Source: Arctopsyche grandis
Lineage: Eukaryota > Arthropoda > Insecta > Trichoptera > Hydropsychidae
Assembly (NCBI RefSeq): GCF_051622035.1
Contig: NC_135364.1
Span: forward strand, 20,363,001-20,427,000
Length of the DNA: 64,000 bases
Reading direction: 5' to 3'
The position numbers were made by a program, and so were the translations under genes. The notes beneath the pieces were generated by a model. It had not been told where the DNA came from, did no database searches, and saw only the letters and a list, made by a program, of their open reading frames with translations. Positions 26,016 to 36,764 of this stretch are shown here, one piece after another. Position 1 is the stretch's first letter, and each line of letters starts with the position of its first letter.

Positions 26016-26314
26016 CATTTCAATGTGATTTCGCCTTTATTGTTATCCAAGTCTTTATTTTTTCATATTCTGTGTGTATTTAATTTTATGTTCAAAATAC
26101 ATCAATAAATCAATGTGTATAAGTCAAAAACTTTCTTTGCCAAACATATCCTAATAAAAAAATTAAATTAAAAATAACTGATCATTCTTTCAAAAGCATT
26201 CCATCCAAATTTCATTCCATCTAATTTAATCAGTCATGTATACTATGTATATCCCCTAGACATAAATTGACTACTTCTAAAATCTGATTACTTAACAGTT
26301 ACTGTACTACATTT

Positions 26315-26329
26315 CCCCCCCCCCCCCCC
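26315..26329 (+). repeat. Poly-C run (15 bases)
   Basis: An uninterrupted run of 15 cytosines in AT-rich DNA. Confidence 0.9.
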
Positions 26330-26550
26330 AAAATTTGATTTTACTTTTGAAATTATATTATTGTTGAAAATTTTAATTATTTCGAAATCTGATGATGTTA
26401 AAAAACATGTTTTTTTTAAGCCTTAGTACAGTGGCACTAAGCTGATATGATGGAAACCCCATTTAAGCAAACAGAGAGGCAAACAGACGTTTTTCTCTTT
26501 TTATATATGATTTATTTATATACAGAAGATAAAATTACATAAAAAAAATG

Positions 26551-28668
26551 TTAGAATTTTATATTACCATTCATTCCTGCGGATGCTATACTATTATACG
26601 TTTTTTCAATTCTGAGGAATGCATCAGGAAATGGGAATTGAGCGACAGTACGAAAACGATCACAAAAACGACTATCCAACTCTGATGGTCGCATAGATGA
26701 GCCACGCACTGGAGGTTGAGGAGGATTATTTCCCTGTGATATCTAAAATACAAAATTCATGTTTATAAAATTATATATTACAAAAAAAAATGCAATAAAG
26801 TCAAGTCAACTAACATCCGTATTGCTGGCAGTGATCGTTGAATTCATCTGACGGTGTGGAGGTGGTGGCGGAGGTGGAAGGTCAAGAGGTCGTATCGGAG
26901 GCGGTCTAAAAGGAACACGCATCGACCGTTGTCCTAAACAAATAATAAATTAAAAAATATATAACTACGAAATCAATGCTAAAATCTACATATATGAGCA
27001 ATTTGTAATAGTCACCTGAAGGAGGTTGAGGAGCAGAATTTTTGAATCCTGCCACCATTTTTTTATTTATCGTTTCATGAATTTGTGAAAATGTGTTCGG
27101 TTTCAGTGTGTTGTATCCATTATTAATAAAGCCTGTCGAACCAGAATCTGTTGGTGGACAAGGCGGGGTAACAGGCGGTGACCTATCATAACATATTTAA
27201 TTAGCAAAAATAAAATATTAGCAGAAAACAACATTAAAATTATATGCAAACATACCTAGGAACACGTAGGCTTTGAGCCCTGGATGCTGGTCGCCCATTT
27301 GTATTCAACTTTTTCAACGGCGGTGAGGGTTTTCCATTATTAGCCTGAACGTTATTATTTGTTGGCGTAGCAGTTGGAGGTTTCGGTGCGAGATTAGGCT
27401 TACCATGATTTACCACCTTATTACCGGAATCTGACAATCTCAAATCTACTTCAGATCCACCGATGTTAGACGAATTTGAAGGTGAACTATTGGAGTGTAC
27501 CAACGACGACATACTGCCACCGTGTGTTGCGTCTAACGCTAAGCTCGAATTCCAAGTTCCAGATTTTGACGAGGCATTATTATGAAGTGAACTTTTATTT
27601 TTGTGTAACGTGCTCACATTCTGAATCCGGTTCTGCAATTGTACATTATTTTGCATGCTGGGTTCTTCAAACTGACTGGATAAACTACTGATTCTATCCG
27701 ATATAGATGGACTAGTAACAGGGTCACCTGCCTATAAAGTAAACACAATAATTTTCAGTAAATTGAAATCTTCTTTTTAATTTCATTTAAATTTAATAAG
27801 CTTTTAAGCATACCGAAGCTACGCTTAGTTTGGGTGGTGGTGGCTGTGGTGGAGGAGCTCTATTAGAAACCACACTCGCTTGAGCTCTTTTTGGGGTTTC
27901 GGTTTTCGCTGGCGCATGGCTGCCACCAAGTGCTTGACTCAATACATGACTAAAGTTGTTCATCGGTGATTTACGAAACACTGGACTGACAGGAACAGTC
28001 TTTTGTTTTTCCGGTGATAGCCGAACAGACTGAGAAAATGGTTTTGACTGTTTGTTGGAGTCTTGTTGACTTTGGTTCTTTTCGTTTCTTTGATTACTGA
28101 TTCGGTTTGGACTTACTGCGGGAGGTTTTGATGTTTCAGGCGACGTTCTCATATTTGATGCTGCTACTTTGGAGGATGTATTGGATCCCGTATTAGCAGG
28201 ATTTGAACTATTGCCTACGTAATTTATACAAATAAAACATAAATATATGACCAAAATATATATTTAAAAATGTAAAAGGATAAAAAAAAACATACCGATT
28301 CCGCGACCTGTAGATCTCAATTTGGGCATACCGTCGGCAAAAAGTCCACCTAAACCTGACATGGCTCCATTTTGAGAACTCATAGCAGGTCCTCGTGGTC
28401 CGACCCCATTTCCTACCGCTCCAGGACTCGCACTTGAGCTTGCGCTCACATTAGATGCCTTTCCGGGTATTAAAGGTGCACTTTTATCTACTGTTACAGT
28501 CTTTTTAAGCTTAGCACCCTCTCTTATAGAACTTAAGAGTTGGTTTCGACCATCTCCCGTTGAAGATTTTCCTGGATTGAATCCTTTCATTGACGGTGGT
28601 GGTGGTGGACCTGGAGGAGGTGGGCCCGGTGGCGGGGGAGGCCCCGGAGGAGGAGGAGGTGCAGGCAT
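26551..28668 (-). CDS. Vrp1: Verprolin / WASP-interacting protein (WIP) homologue, complete
   Basis: Six exons join in frame: 28668-28296, 28214-27814, 27731-27256, 27182-27016, 26933-26815 and 26742-26551, all GT/AG, giving 575 residues. The N-terminus is a polyproline block (MPAPPPPPGPPPPPG), followed at residues 41-66 by a WH2 actin-binding motif (RNQLLSSIREGAKLKKT). The long middle is Ser/Pro-rich with further polyproline profilin/SH3-type sites (PPPQPPPPK, LPPPPPPPH). The last exon carries the WASP-binding segment, with SELDSRF and a later FPFPDAF...KTY pattern resembling the family's ESRF...P.PEPF..KxYPS. WIP proteins bind and stabilise WASP and monomeric actin to drive Arp2/3-dependent actin assembly, in insects notably in myoblast fusion. 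The length suits the family. An untranslated upstream exon is likely; the GC-rich block at 30780-31080 is a candidate promoter. Confidence 0.93.
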
Positions 28669-29485
28669 CTTTTATATTTATTTCAGAAAACTATTTGAAC
28701 ACAAAATACATCCCCCCTTGTGGGTGAATATAATTATACTAAATAACTTAATTGTATGTCACCAATTTCCTACAAGGTTTCTTGAATTCCCGATTAACAA
28801 AATGAACGTTATTATCTGTAAAAAAACAAAAAAAAGATATATATTATACTGAATCATTTAATAAAACTATTAACAATAATTGGTGATATTTTATAAAAAA
28901 CAAATAAGAACCTAATACAAAAGCTACATTTTGCCGTAATTAGAACTTGCATAATTATAAATTTCAACAAATTATCATTCATACTGATACAATCTCGTTC
29001 TATTTAAGTACACACATATATGACTTTTAATATTTTGATCACTCGTATGAAAGAATGGACGATAACCTGTGACTCATCACCTCAAACGAACAAATCCTTG
29101 GCATTTGTCAACCGCAAAACAAAACGTGTACAAATAAGTCGTGTATCTGCTAAGTTTTAAGGTTTATTTTGATAAGAGTAGTATTGATAAATCTATAAAT
29201 ATGATTATTTCAATATATAAAATCATATTTAACTACGATAAGAAATATATGTATGTACATATAATCCGAAATACCAAAAAAAATCCACATTTTTAACTTG
29301 ATTAGAAATATTCGGAAATCACAATTTTTTTTGCACCGCAATAAAATGAAAATTTATGACAAAATGTTAGGGAATGTGTATGATTAATTTTTGATTATTC
29401 TCATAAGGAAATTAATCATTAAATATGAAGAATAAAATCGTTTATATTTCAATAACATTTTATATAGGTATATATTTATTTATTG
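28669..29485. other. AT-rich 5' flank/intron of verprolin
   Basis: No coding or repeat feature recognised. Probably the 5' UTR intron of verprolin if the promoter lies at 30.8-31.1 kb. Confidence 0.4.
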
Positions 29486-29489
29486 GTCT

Positions 29490-30085
29490 CCCTATCAAGT
29501 TCGTTACTCTCTGATGTTGGAACGAGTTCAAAGGAAATTCCTCAAATTTTTATATCTGAAGACATTTGGGTTTTATCCATATTTGTTCCCTAGTGCCTTT
29601 GTCTTGGGATCTTTGGGGTTCAACTCCTTGGCAAAGAGAAGATATTTATATCTTAGTAAACATTTCGTAAAATTATTAAGAGAGATTCACAATCCCACTA
29701 TCCTGGAGAAGCTTAAATTTTTGACCCCAGAAAATCATAGGGTCTTGAGAAAAACATGATATCTTGTTGCCAATTAGGGCTAAAACAAACGTGCTCATGA
29801 AATCCCTCCTCTCGAGAGCTGTTCGACTCCTCAACTTACTGGCACATTCCTTGGAAGTCTTCAATGCCAGTTATATTGATTTGGTCGAACACATACTACA
29901 TAGCACGATATAATTATCTATATCATTTATTTATTTTTCACTATACATATTTCTTACTTGCTTTTATTTTCATTATTCTTGCTTTATGTATACTTATATT
30001 TGTATTAAAACCACAGTGACACTTTGGGGCTACCTGTCAAGTCTCTGTTGTATTGATTTTTGAAAATAAAATAAAAATATGCACA
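29490..30085 (+). mobile_element. 3' end of a non-LTR (Jockey/CR1-group) LINE, copy 2
   Basis: The plus strand encodes MLERVQRKFLKFLYLKTFGF, then LGSLGFNSLAKRRYLYLSKH and IHNPTILEKLKFLTPE, which is the conserved tail after the reverse transcriptase (QRKFL..L....FGF.....R) in this LINE group. Stops follow before the 3' UTR, which shares GTGACACTTTGGGGCTACCT with the minus-strand copy at 2928-3360. It ends in AATAAAATAAAAATA. 5'-truncated and dead. Confidence 0.7.
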
Positions 30086-30779
30086 TATGTAAATACAAAA
30101 GAACATATAGTTGAACATTTTGCATGTTTGACAACAAAACTTTAAGTTAATACTGATTTGTGACGGCTCAAAGTTCAACAGAAGGTTTTCGTAAAGCTGT
30201 CTAATAATGATATTTCATTCAACCAAATTACACTATGTACATTATATATATATAGTGATATTGCAAAACCACTAATTAACAAGCTTTCTAAAACCTTAAA
30301 ACTGTCTTCAAAAAAATATCTAATTGAATTTATAGTTCATATTGACTGTTACAAATACGATAGTTTTACATTTTCCTAATTCTAATCACGTTATACTTTA
30401 ATTACGGATATAGTTTATTCACACTGACAACATACCCAAAGTACAGACGGCGACTAAAATCGTATGAAACGACACCAGCATTGGTATTAAACCATATCGG
30501 ATTATAAAAGCCACACACAAAGTTCAACAGATAAACGCTATAACAGCGAATGCCATACATTTTCATTGGGCATATTTTGAAGGGTTCGCAGAACCGTCAC
30601 CCCGATGGGGACTAGTCATTGAATGGACAAATTTCCACGAACGTTGCACAAGTGGAGAAACTGGCGAAAAGAAAAACATGCGAATGAGAAGTGAAACGGT
30701 CTGATGTGTACACTAGAAAGGGAACAGTGTAAACATTCCACGGAAGAAATATTAAATATATGCGATATAGTAAATGTAG
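30086..30779. other. Non-coding stretch
   Basis: AT-rich with no recognised gene or repeat. Confidence 0.4.
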
Positions 30780-31080
30780 TACAGGGGAGATGGAGCGATT
30801 AGTGTGATTGAAAGGGGGCTCCTGATAGGTGGGTGAAGGAGGGGGGTGAGCACCTGTCAAAGACGGTCTGTGAGAGCTGCGCTGCTGTGGAGGGTGGCTG
30901 CGGGGAGGAGGCCGGCGCGGCAGGCCGAGGGGGCGCGCACTTCGGGCGAGGGGTTGCGAGGGGGGCGCAGTTCGGCGGAAGGGTGTGACAGGCGAGACGA
31001 GCGACGAGCGACGAGCGGGCGGCGCCCACGGCACCTGTCACAAGTAGAGCTGCCCGCCACCAGCCCTCTTATGACCAACA
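30780..31080. promoter_or_regulatory. GC/CpG-rich island, candidate verprolin promoter
   Basis: About 300 bp with high G+C and many CpG (GGCCGGCGCGGCAGGCCGAG, GACGAGCGACGAGCGGGCG). Open frames in several phases here are by-products of GC richness. It lies 2.2 kb upstream of the verprolin ATG on the appropriate side and has the same character as the blocks before the kinesin and EEPD1 starts. The assignment is inference. Confidence 0.35.
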
Positions 31081-31283
31081 CGGCACATATTCACACACAC
31101 GAGACGAGCAAACTGTGGCGCGTGGTGCATCATCGCAATCGTACTACATATGTATGTAAATATGAAGATGAGAGATTTATTACATTTTCAGATATTCTCG
31201 AGTCACCATTTTGATGGATCTATTACGCACCCGACATGTTCAAAACCAATAAAGTCAAGATGGGGAAAAGCAATTATAAGTGC

Positions 31284-31815
31284 TTAAGAGGGCTGGACAG
31301 CAGCGCCTTGTCCATACAATCGTACTATACTTCTCCCTTCCTCAATTATGGCACTAGAGAAATTATTTTTTAATATGCTATGGATATCCACCATTGAGGT
31401 GCATCTATCGTTTTATCTTTTTGATTAATTATTTTTTATATGAGCTAGGAGCCGCCAAACATCTATAAAATCGCCTCTTTTTTACACCCACGAAACGAGT
31501 CCAGCGTGCTTATTTAACGGTCGATTTAAAAAAAAATACGCCGATAGATGCACAGAAAGTATCTTTCTCATACCGATGATGAATTTTTTTTAAAAATTGG
31601 TCCAGTTTTGGAGGAGAAAATAGTAAAATACGAAATCTCGATTGTGTCAATTTAAAATACGTTTTATCTGGTCGAAGCGCAACTGTCGCATTCACTCAAT
31701 ATATATATTGATATATATATTGTCGCAATTCACTCAATATATACGTACACTCAATAAATATATCGAAGAAAGGAACGGTAACAAAATTAAGGTTTCAGGT
31801 GTACAGCCCTCTTAA
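31284..31815 (+). mobile_element. TTAA-bounded MITE, copy 1
   Basis: It begins TTAAGAGGGCTGGACAGCAG and ends TGTACAGCCCTCTTAA. The terminal inverted repeat is GAGGGCTG(G/T)ACA and both ends abut TTAA, the target used by piggyBac-type elements, although the inner repeat is not the usual CCC start. Non-coding, about 530 bp. Contains a small internal duplication of the CACTCAATATATA segment. Confidence 0.7.
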
Positions 31816-32288
31816 GAGGGCTGGACAGCAGCGCCTTGTCCATACAAACGTACTATACTTCTCTCTTCCTCAATTATGGCACTAGAGAAATTATTTTTTA
31901 ATATGCTATGGATATCCACCATTGGGGTGCATCTATCGTTTTATTTTTTTGATTAATTATTTTTTATAGGAGCTAGGAGTCGACAAACATCTATAAAATC
32001 GCCTCTTTTTTACACCCACGAAAAGAGTCTAGCGTGGTTATTTAACGGTCGATTTAAAAAAAAATACGCACACAGTTGCATAGAAAATATCTTTCTCATA
32101 CCGATGATGAAATTTTTTTAAAAATTGGTCCAGTTTCTGAGGAGAAAATAGGAGAATACGAAACCTCGATTTTGTCGATTTAAAATACGTATTACCTGGT
32201 CGAAGCGCAACTGTCGCATTCACTCAATATATATATCGAAGAAAGGAACGGCAACAAAATTAAGGTTTCGGGTGTACAGCCCTCTTAA
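31812..32288 (+). mobile_element. TTAA-bounded MITE, copy 2, head-to-tail with copy 1
   Basis: Same family and orientation as copy 1, sharing the single TTAA at 31812-31815. It ends CAGCCCTCTTAA at 32288. About 90 percent alike by eye. Confidence 0.7.
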
Positions 32289-32567
32289 TGATGAACAGAA
32301 AAATCTATGGGTACTGACAGCTGCCGAAGACGTTTACGTATCTTCACTGTTTAATATTACTGATTGGTTTCTAATCATGTAATATGTACGTGTCAACCAT
32401 GTTTACGAGTGCGTTTGTATAAATGACCCTTGAAAACACTCTGAATAAGCTTAAAATTGAGATAAATTTTACAATTTATAAAAATAAAATAATGAGAATA
32501 TTATTTATTGAATTAAAATTGTACATTGATTTTAAAATACATACATAGAAGCTTAAAATTTAAATAT
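32289..32567 (+). repeat. Flanking segment duplicated at 49110-49436
   Basis: The sequence after MITE copy 2 (AAATCTATGGGTACTGACAG onwards to AAGCTTAAAATTTAAATATT) matches that after MITE copy 5 near 49.1 kb apart from small indels. Confidence 0.8.
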
Positions 32568-32715
32568 TCGATTTTGTCAATTTAAAATACGTTTTATCTG
32601 GTCGAAGCGCAACTGTCGCATTCACTCAATATATATATTGTCGCATTCACTCAATATATATATCGAAGATAGGAACGGTAACAAAATTAAGGTTTCGGGT
32701 GTACAGCCCTCTTAA
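32566..32715 (+). mobile_element. TTAA-bounded MITE, copy 3 (3' part only)
   Basis: Only the 3' end is present, from CGATTTTGTCAATTTAAAAT to CAGCCCTCTTAA, with a duplicated CGCATTCACTCAATATATA segment as in copy 1. Confidence 0.7.
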
Positions 32716-32865
32716 GCGTAAAGCGTAAATATGTATACACGTTTCCAGTAACTCAACGCCCTCCCTTATAAATTAAAGTACTGTTTTTCGGACACTGGTC
32801 TAGTAAGTTAGTAATGAGATGACTATAATATGTATCAAAGATCCAGTATGTATGTGTCGGTGTCC

Positions 32866-33145
32866 GTCACTGCAACGAAAGTGACTTGATCGAAAGTCGA
32901 AAAACCAATATTTTTCGCGATTTTTATGACAATGTGTGACATAGTTCGTTTACCATGCATACATGCTTTTCGATCTTTCGGCTTTCGACTTTCGATGCAG
33001 TGACCCAGATCCGCTTAAATATTAAATTATTTAAGTTTGCAAACATTGTGGCATTGTGGCAGGAGTCACCAATGCGTCGCAAAGGTCGAAAAAATACAAA
33101 GGGGTGGCCGACACTGCAACGAAAGTGACTTGATCGAAAGTCGGT
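32866..33145. repeat. Foldback cluster of the ACTGCAACGAAAGTGAC motif
   Basis: The motif ACTGCAACGAAAGTGACTTG plus ATCGAAAGTCG occurs at about 32870-32900 and 33113-33143 in direct orientation. A degenerate inverse copy (CTTTCGACTTTCGATGCAGT) lies at about 32972-33003. No coding capacity. Confidence 0.6.
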
Positions 33146-33404
33146 TATATTGGTAGCCATTCACATTTGGCATGAAATCACCGAACCTTATATTCATAAT
33201 ATGTATACATATCTATATGCTACAGTTCAAATTTACGCGCTTTGTTCATTCATGAACATACTTGTTTATTCATAAACTAACTAATTTGGCCAGATATAGT
33301 ATACACAAAAGAACAAATTGATGTACAAACATTGAGTATAGGTTTAAATATTTTCAATATTTTTTTCCATCCTTTATGTACGTTTGTATGCTTACACTGG
33401 GTTG

Positions 33405-33622
33405 CAATATATCTAATATGTAATTTCGAAAGAGACTTTTGTAAAGTTGTAAGGTTTGGTTGGGAGCTTCAAAAACAAATCAAAGTTTCTATGACGATGA
33501 TTGAATTTTTTTTTCTATTCAAATAAATTTAATAAAAAAAAAATGAATATTTATTCGATTCACCATGTTTACGCTGTTTATATTAGAAATACTGAGCGAA
33601 GCCGGGTAAAACAACTAGTAAT
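33405..33622 (+). repeat. Dispersed repeat ending in ...AACAACTAG, copy B
   Basis: The plus strand ends GCGAAGCCGGGTAAAACAAC followed by TAGT. It matches the minus-strand copy at 821-1075 including the GAAAGAGAC block and the GTTTATATTAGAAATACTGA-like block. Better preserved than copy A. Confidence 0.55.
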
Positions 33623-35214
33623 ATATAACTTTATTTTAATTCGTGTATAAATAATTTCTTTCTGAAACCACCCGTTGAAATCAACGTTTACAACACTAGT
33701 TTTTAATATTAGTGGAAACGGGAAATATAGAAAGTTTTGGTGCGGTTTCAATAGGATTTCCCATTTTAAAAACTTGACGTTTTGACAGCTAAAAGTTTCA
33801 TACGACACTGGGTGGAAGTTTATTTGAAGATATCTTTATACTTTTATCGCTTAAACTATGTAAAGCCAGTAGTTCGTGTATAAACAAACGAATATGTTTA
33901 TGAACAGACTAGAGTGAACACTTGAACTGTAACATATATTAAAGGCTATGCTGTCTGTTCATTCGTGGTGGATGCAATTTTGATACATTTTATACTTGAA
34001 AAAAAAACATTTCGCGTATCCTGGTGCTATGCGAAATAAACCGACTGATCAAGCGAGACCGCTCTTTGGGGATATGGCCACCGACGACAGAGGGTTTCGA
34101 CGTATGCACCAGGCCACTGATACATAGGTATAATTAATTAAAATACATTTTATTGTATTTTTTCACTTAAAGAAAAAAAAAATACATATAAGCATGCTTC
34201 GTAATATTTTTTCAAGCTACACAATATATTCTATGTCAGTAGCTATCACTCATACTGCTTTAAATGTCTTGGTTTTAAATTTTCAAAAAGATGGACAACT
34301 TATCCTATAGAAACAAGTAAAAGTTTACCAATGGAACACTTATAAAAGTCTGAAGAAGATTTTTCTAACTAGTAGTTACATAAATCTTCTTAGTTAAAAA
34401 AAATCGTTGTTACAATCGATTTTTTTTTAATTTTGACATTCAATTTTTTTAATTATTAATGCCACCCAATTTTATTGATAAATTTTAATCCATTCTTTGA
34501 TTGTTGAGAAAAAATTTCAGAGCATTCTGAGAATTTTGAAAATTTCTTTTTATCCGTCTAATTTTAAGTATCGATGATGTTACTAAACGGAATTAATCTT
34601 CCCTCTTTTTTATGTAGATATTGAATTAAGTAACAGTGCTCTCAATCAAATATGTTATACATAAGAATATAAAAAAGTAGCTTATGTATGTAGATAAAAA
34701 ATCTAATTGAATGATATCGTTGCGTTTATCAAACAGTATCTAAGTATGTTAACTTAAGCACAAAAAAACTACATTCATACATACATAGTTCTAATAAATG
34801 TAAATTGATATCACACGTATTATGTACTTACATTGTAAATACACTTGCAAGTACATACTAATTTGAGATAGGCTAAGTTTGGTCAACATAAGTGATGAAT
34901 TTAAGCTGACACTATCTTAATCTTAAGTAATAAGCAATAACATGAGGAATGTACAGCATGAGATATAACTAATTCTTGCAATAACAAAAACGTGACAATT
35001 TTCAATTTACATCGGCCGTGTTTGCAAAAAACTTTCATACCACTGACGGATATAAAACAATGCATTGATACTTTTTGGAAAGTTAGTAATGATAATGATT
35101 AATGAGTCATTACCGGTGACAATGATGATGATTGTTAAAGTTTGAGAACGTGTGCGATTGACAAGTCGAACTGGAACGTCACATGCGGAGTTTATGCAAA
35201 TGTCAATTGATGAT
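33623..35214. other. AT-rich non-coding stretch
   Basis: Only short fragments of the 52-kb foldback family (GCGAGACCGCTCTTTGGGGA near 34055) are recognisable. No gene seen. Confidence 0.4.
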
Positions 35215-35310
35215 GCGGCCGGTATGAGTCAGAGAGGGGCGCGGAGGGCGGAGCCGCGGGGGGCGCGGGGGCGGCATCGCGGGAGCCATGCGTGGGGCAC
35301 TCTCCCACTG
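35215..35310. promoter_or_regulatory. Short GC-rich block
   Basis: About 95 bp of very GC-rich sequence (GCGGAGGGCGGAGCCGCGGG) in AT-rich surroundings. Could be a promoter remnant. No transcript start or gene can be tied to it. Confidence 0.2.
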
Positions 35311-35460
35311 AGTTTATTATACTGTATTTACCTATCCAAAATTAGGTGGAGAACAAATAAAATGAAATATCTAGTCAGATTCTTACTTCCCCTAATAGTA
35401 ATACGATTTGTTTGAGAACAAAACAGTTTCAAACTGAATGAGTCAAGGACGTATAACATA

Positions 35461-36764
35461 CAGGGCCGCACCTACCATACGTACAAATGTATGCAATGCA
35501 CACAGGCGACCGAAATATCAAGACGGCCGAAAGAAATGAGAAATTCTATTCCTTACAAAATTATTATTTTGAATAAAAACAATAATTTTATTTTACTACC
35601 ACCATATATATTTAAAACTAATAAACAAACGATGGATAAACGTCAACGACTATCTCGCCGGGCAGATATCAAACGCGTCTTACACGATATTTTTGCACCA
35701 TCGTAATGGCGGAGGATCCATTTACTTATATTGATGACCAAAATGAGTAATATGGCAAAGTATGAAAACGATAGGATAAGAGGCAAACTTTTTCCTGAAT
35801 TGTAATCGTAAGTGAAACGTAAAGGAGGTATGTAATAAAAAATATGAAACAAGACATTGTACTTTTTAACATCCTTACATCTTGTTGTATACATTTTATA
35901 CATCTTGTTGTATACTTGTGGATTGCTGTTGCAAGTTACACCTTTTAACACATCCGAACTATAATTCGGGAAAATAACAGAATACCAAATACAACTTCGA
36001 TCCGCATAGATCTTTTATGTTCTATTATCTTTGCGACTGCCAGATGTATTTCTTCAAGGATGTTGAGTATTGGTTGGTCATCGAAAGAACAATGTCCTAT
36101 ATGTGGGATTGGGGGTAAAAACCAGAGAAATGTAATAATAATAATAATAGAAGGGCCCTTACGAATAAATAATTGTTGTCAATATTACGCGGTACGTCTC
36201 TATAACTACGCTACAACGCACGGAATACAATCGGATGAATTTACTTAAAATGTATTACATGTTGTTTATTGTGTTCTTGAATGCATTGTGTAATTATTAC
36301 CGATGCTTGCCCATCTTGCGAGTAATATAAACAAACAGAGAAGTTTTTATCGGACATACGTCGAGCACCAAGCATCAAATACGACTGATGCTAAAATTAT
36401 TTAGGATTGTCTGTGGATAATCGTCACTTGACAACAATATGACGCCTAAAGCCACTTCTATTAATATAACATTTCTCTGGTAAAAACACCATATTTTCAT
36501 GAACTAACTTGAAAACGTTCAGTCTTTCTTGTCGTTTGGACTTGTTCAAAACTAAATATTTTGGTTTTCTGTCTGTTTTTCTGGTTAATTTTATTGTGAT
36601 TAAAATTTTCAATACTATATTTCTCACAAGGTAAGATTTTTGCACTACTTGCATGTACTACATTCTTTCAATTTTTCTTTATTAAAATGATGTATACAAA
36701 TGCTGATAAAATTAAAGAGCGGCCGATTTAAGTTTGCACACAGGCACTCCTAGGCGCGGCCCTG
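35461..36764. mobile_element. hAT-like element with CAGGGCCG termini (non-autonomous)
   Basis: The left end CAGGGCCGCACCTACC, with GCACACAGGC nearby, is mirrored at the right end by GCACACAGGCACTCCTAGGC then GCGGCCCTG. CAGGG termini are typical of hAT elements. Inside, a short plus-strand frame (MDKRQRLSRRADIKR) resembles the basic N-terminus of a transposase but stops quickly. No matching 8-bp target duplication could be seen, so the assignment is tentative. Confidence 0.45.

Larger units (their letters stand above)
25527..26550. other. Interval between the unrecognised gene and verprolin
   Basis: Non-coding, about 1 kb. It includes repeat family C copy 3, a poly-C run and the 3' UTR of verprolin on its right side (AATAAA on the minus strand at 26511-26516). 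Confidence 0.5.

Noticed and set aside
28577-28852. Poly-Gly frame on the plus strand
   Set aside because: It is the reverse complement of the polyproline start of verprolin.
30612-31214. Several Pro/Arg/Ser-rich frames
   Set aside because: GC-island artefacts in multiple phases, with no family resemblance or splice support.
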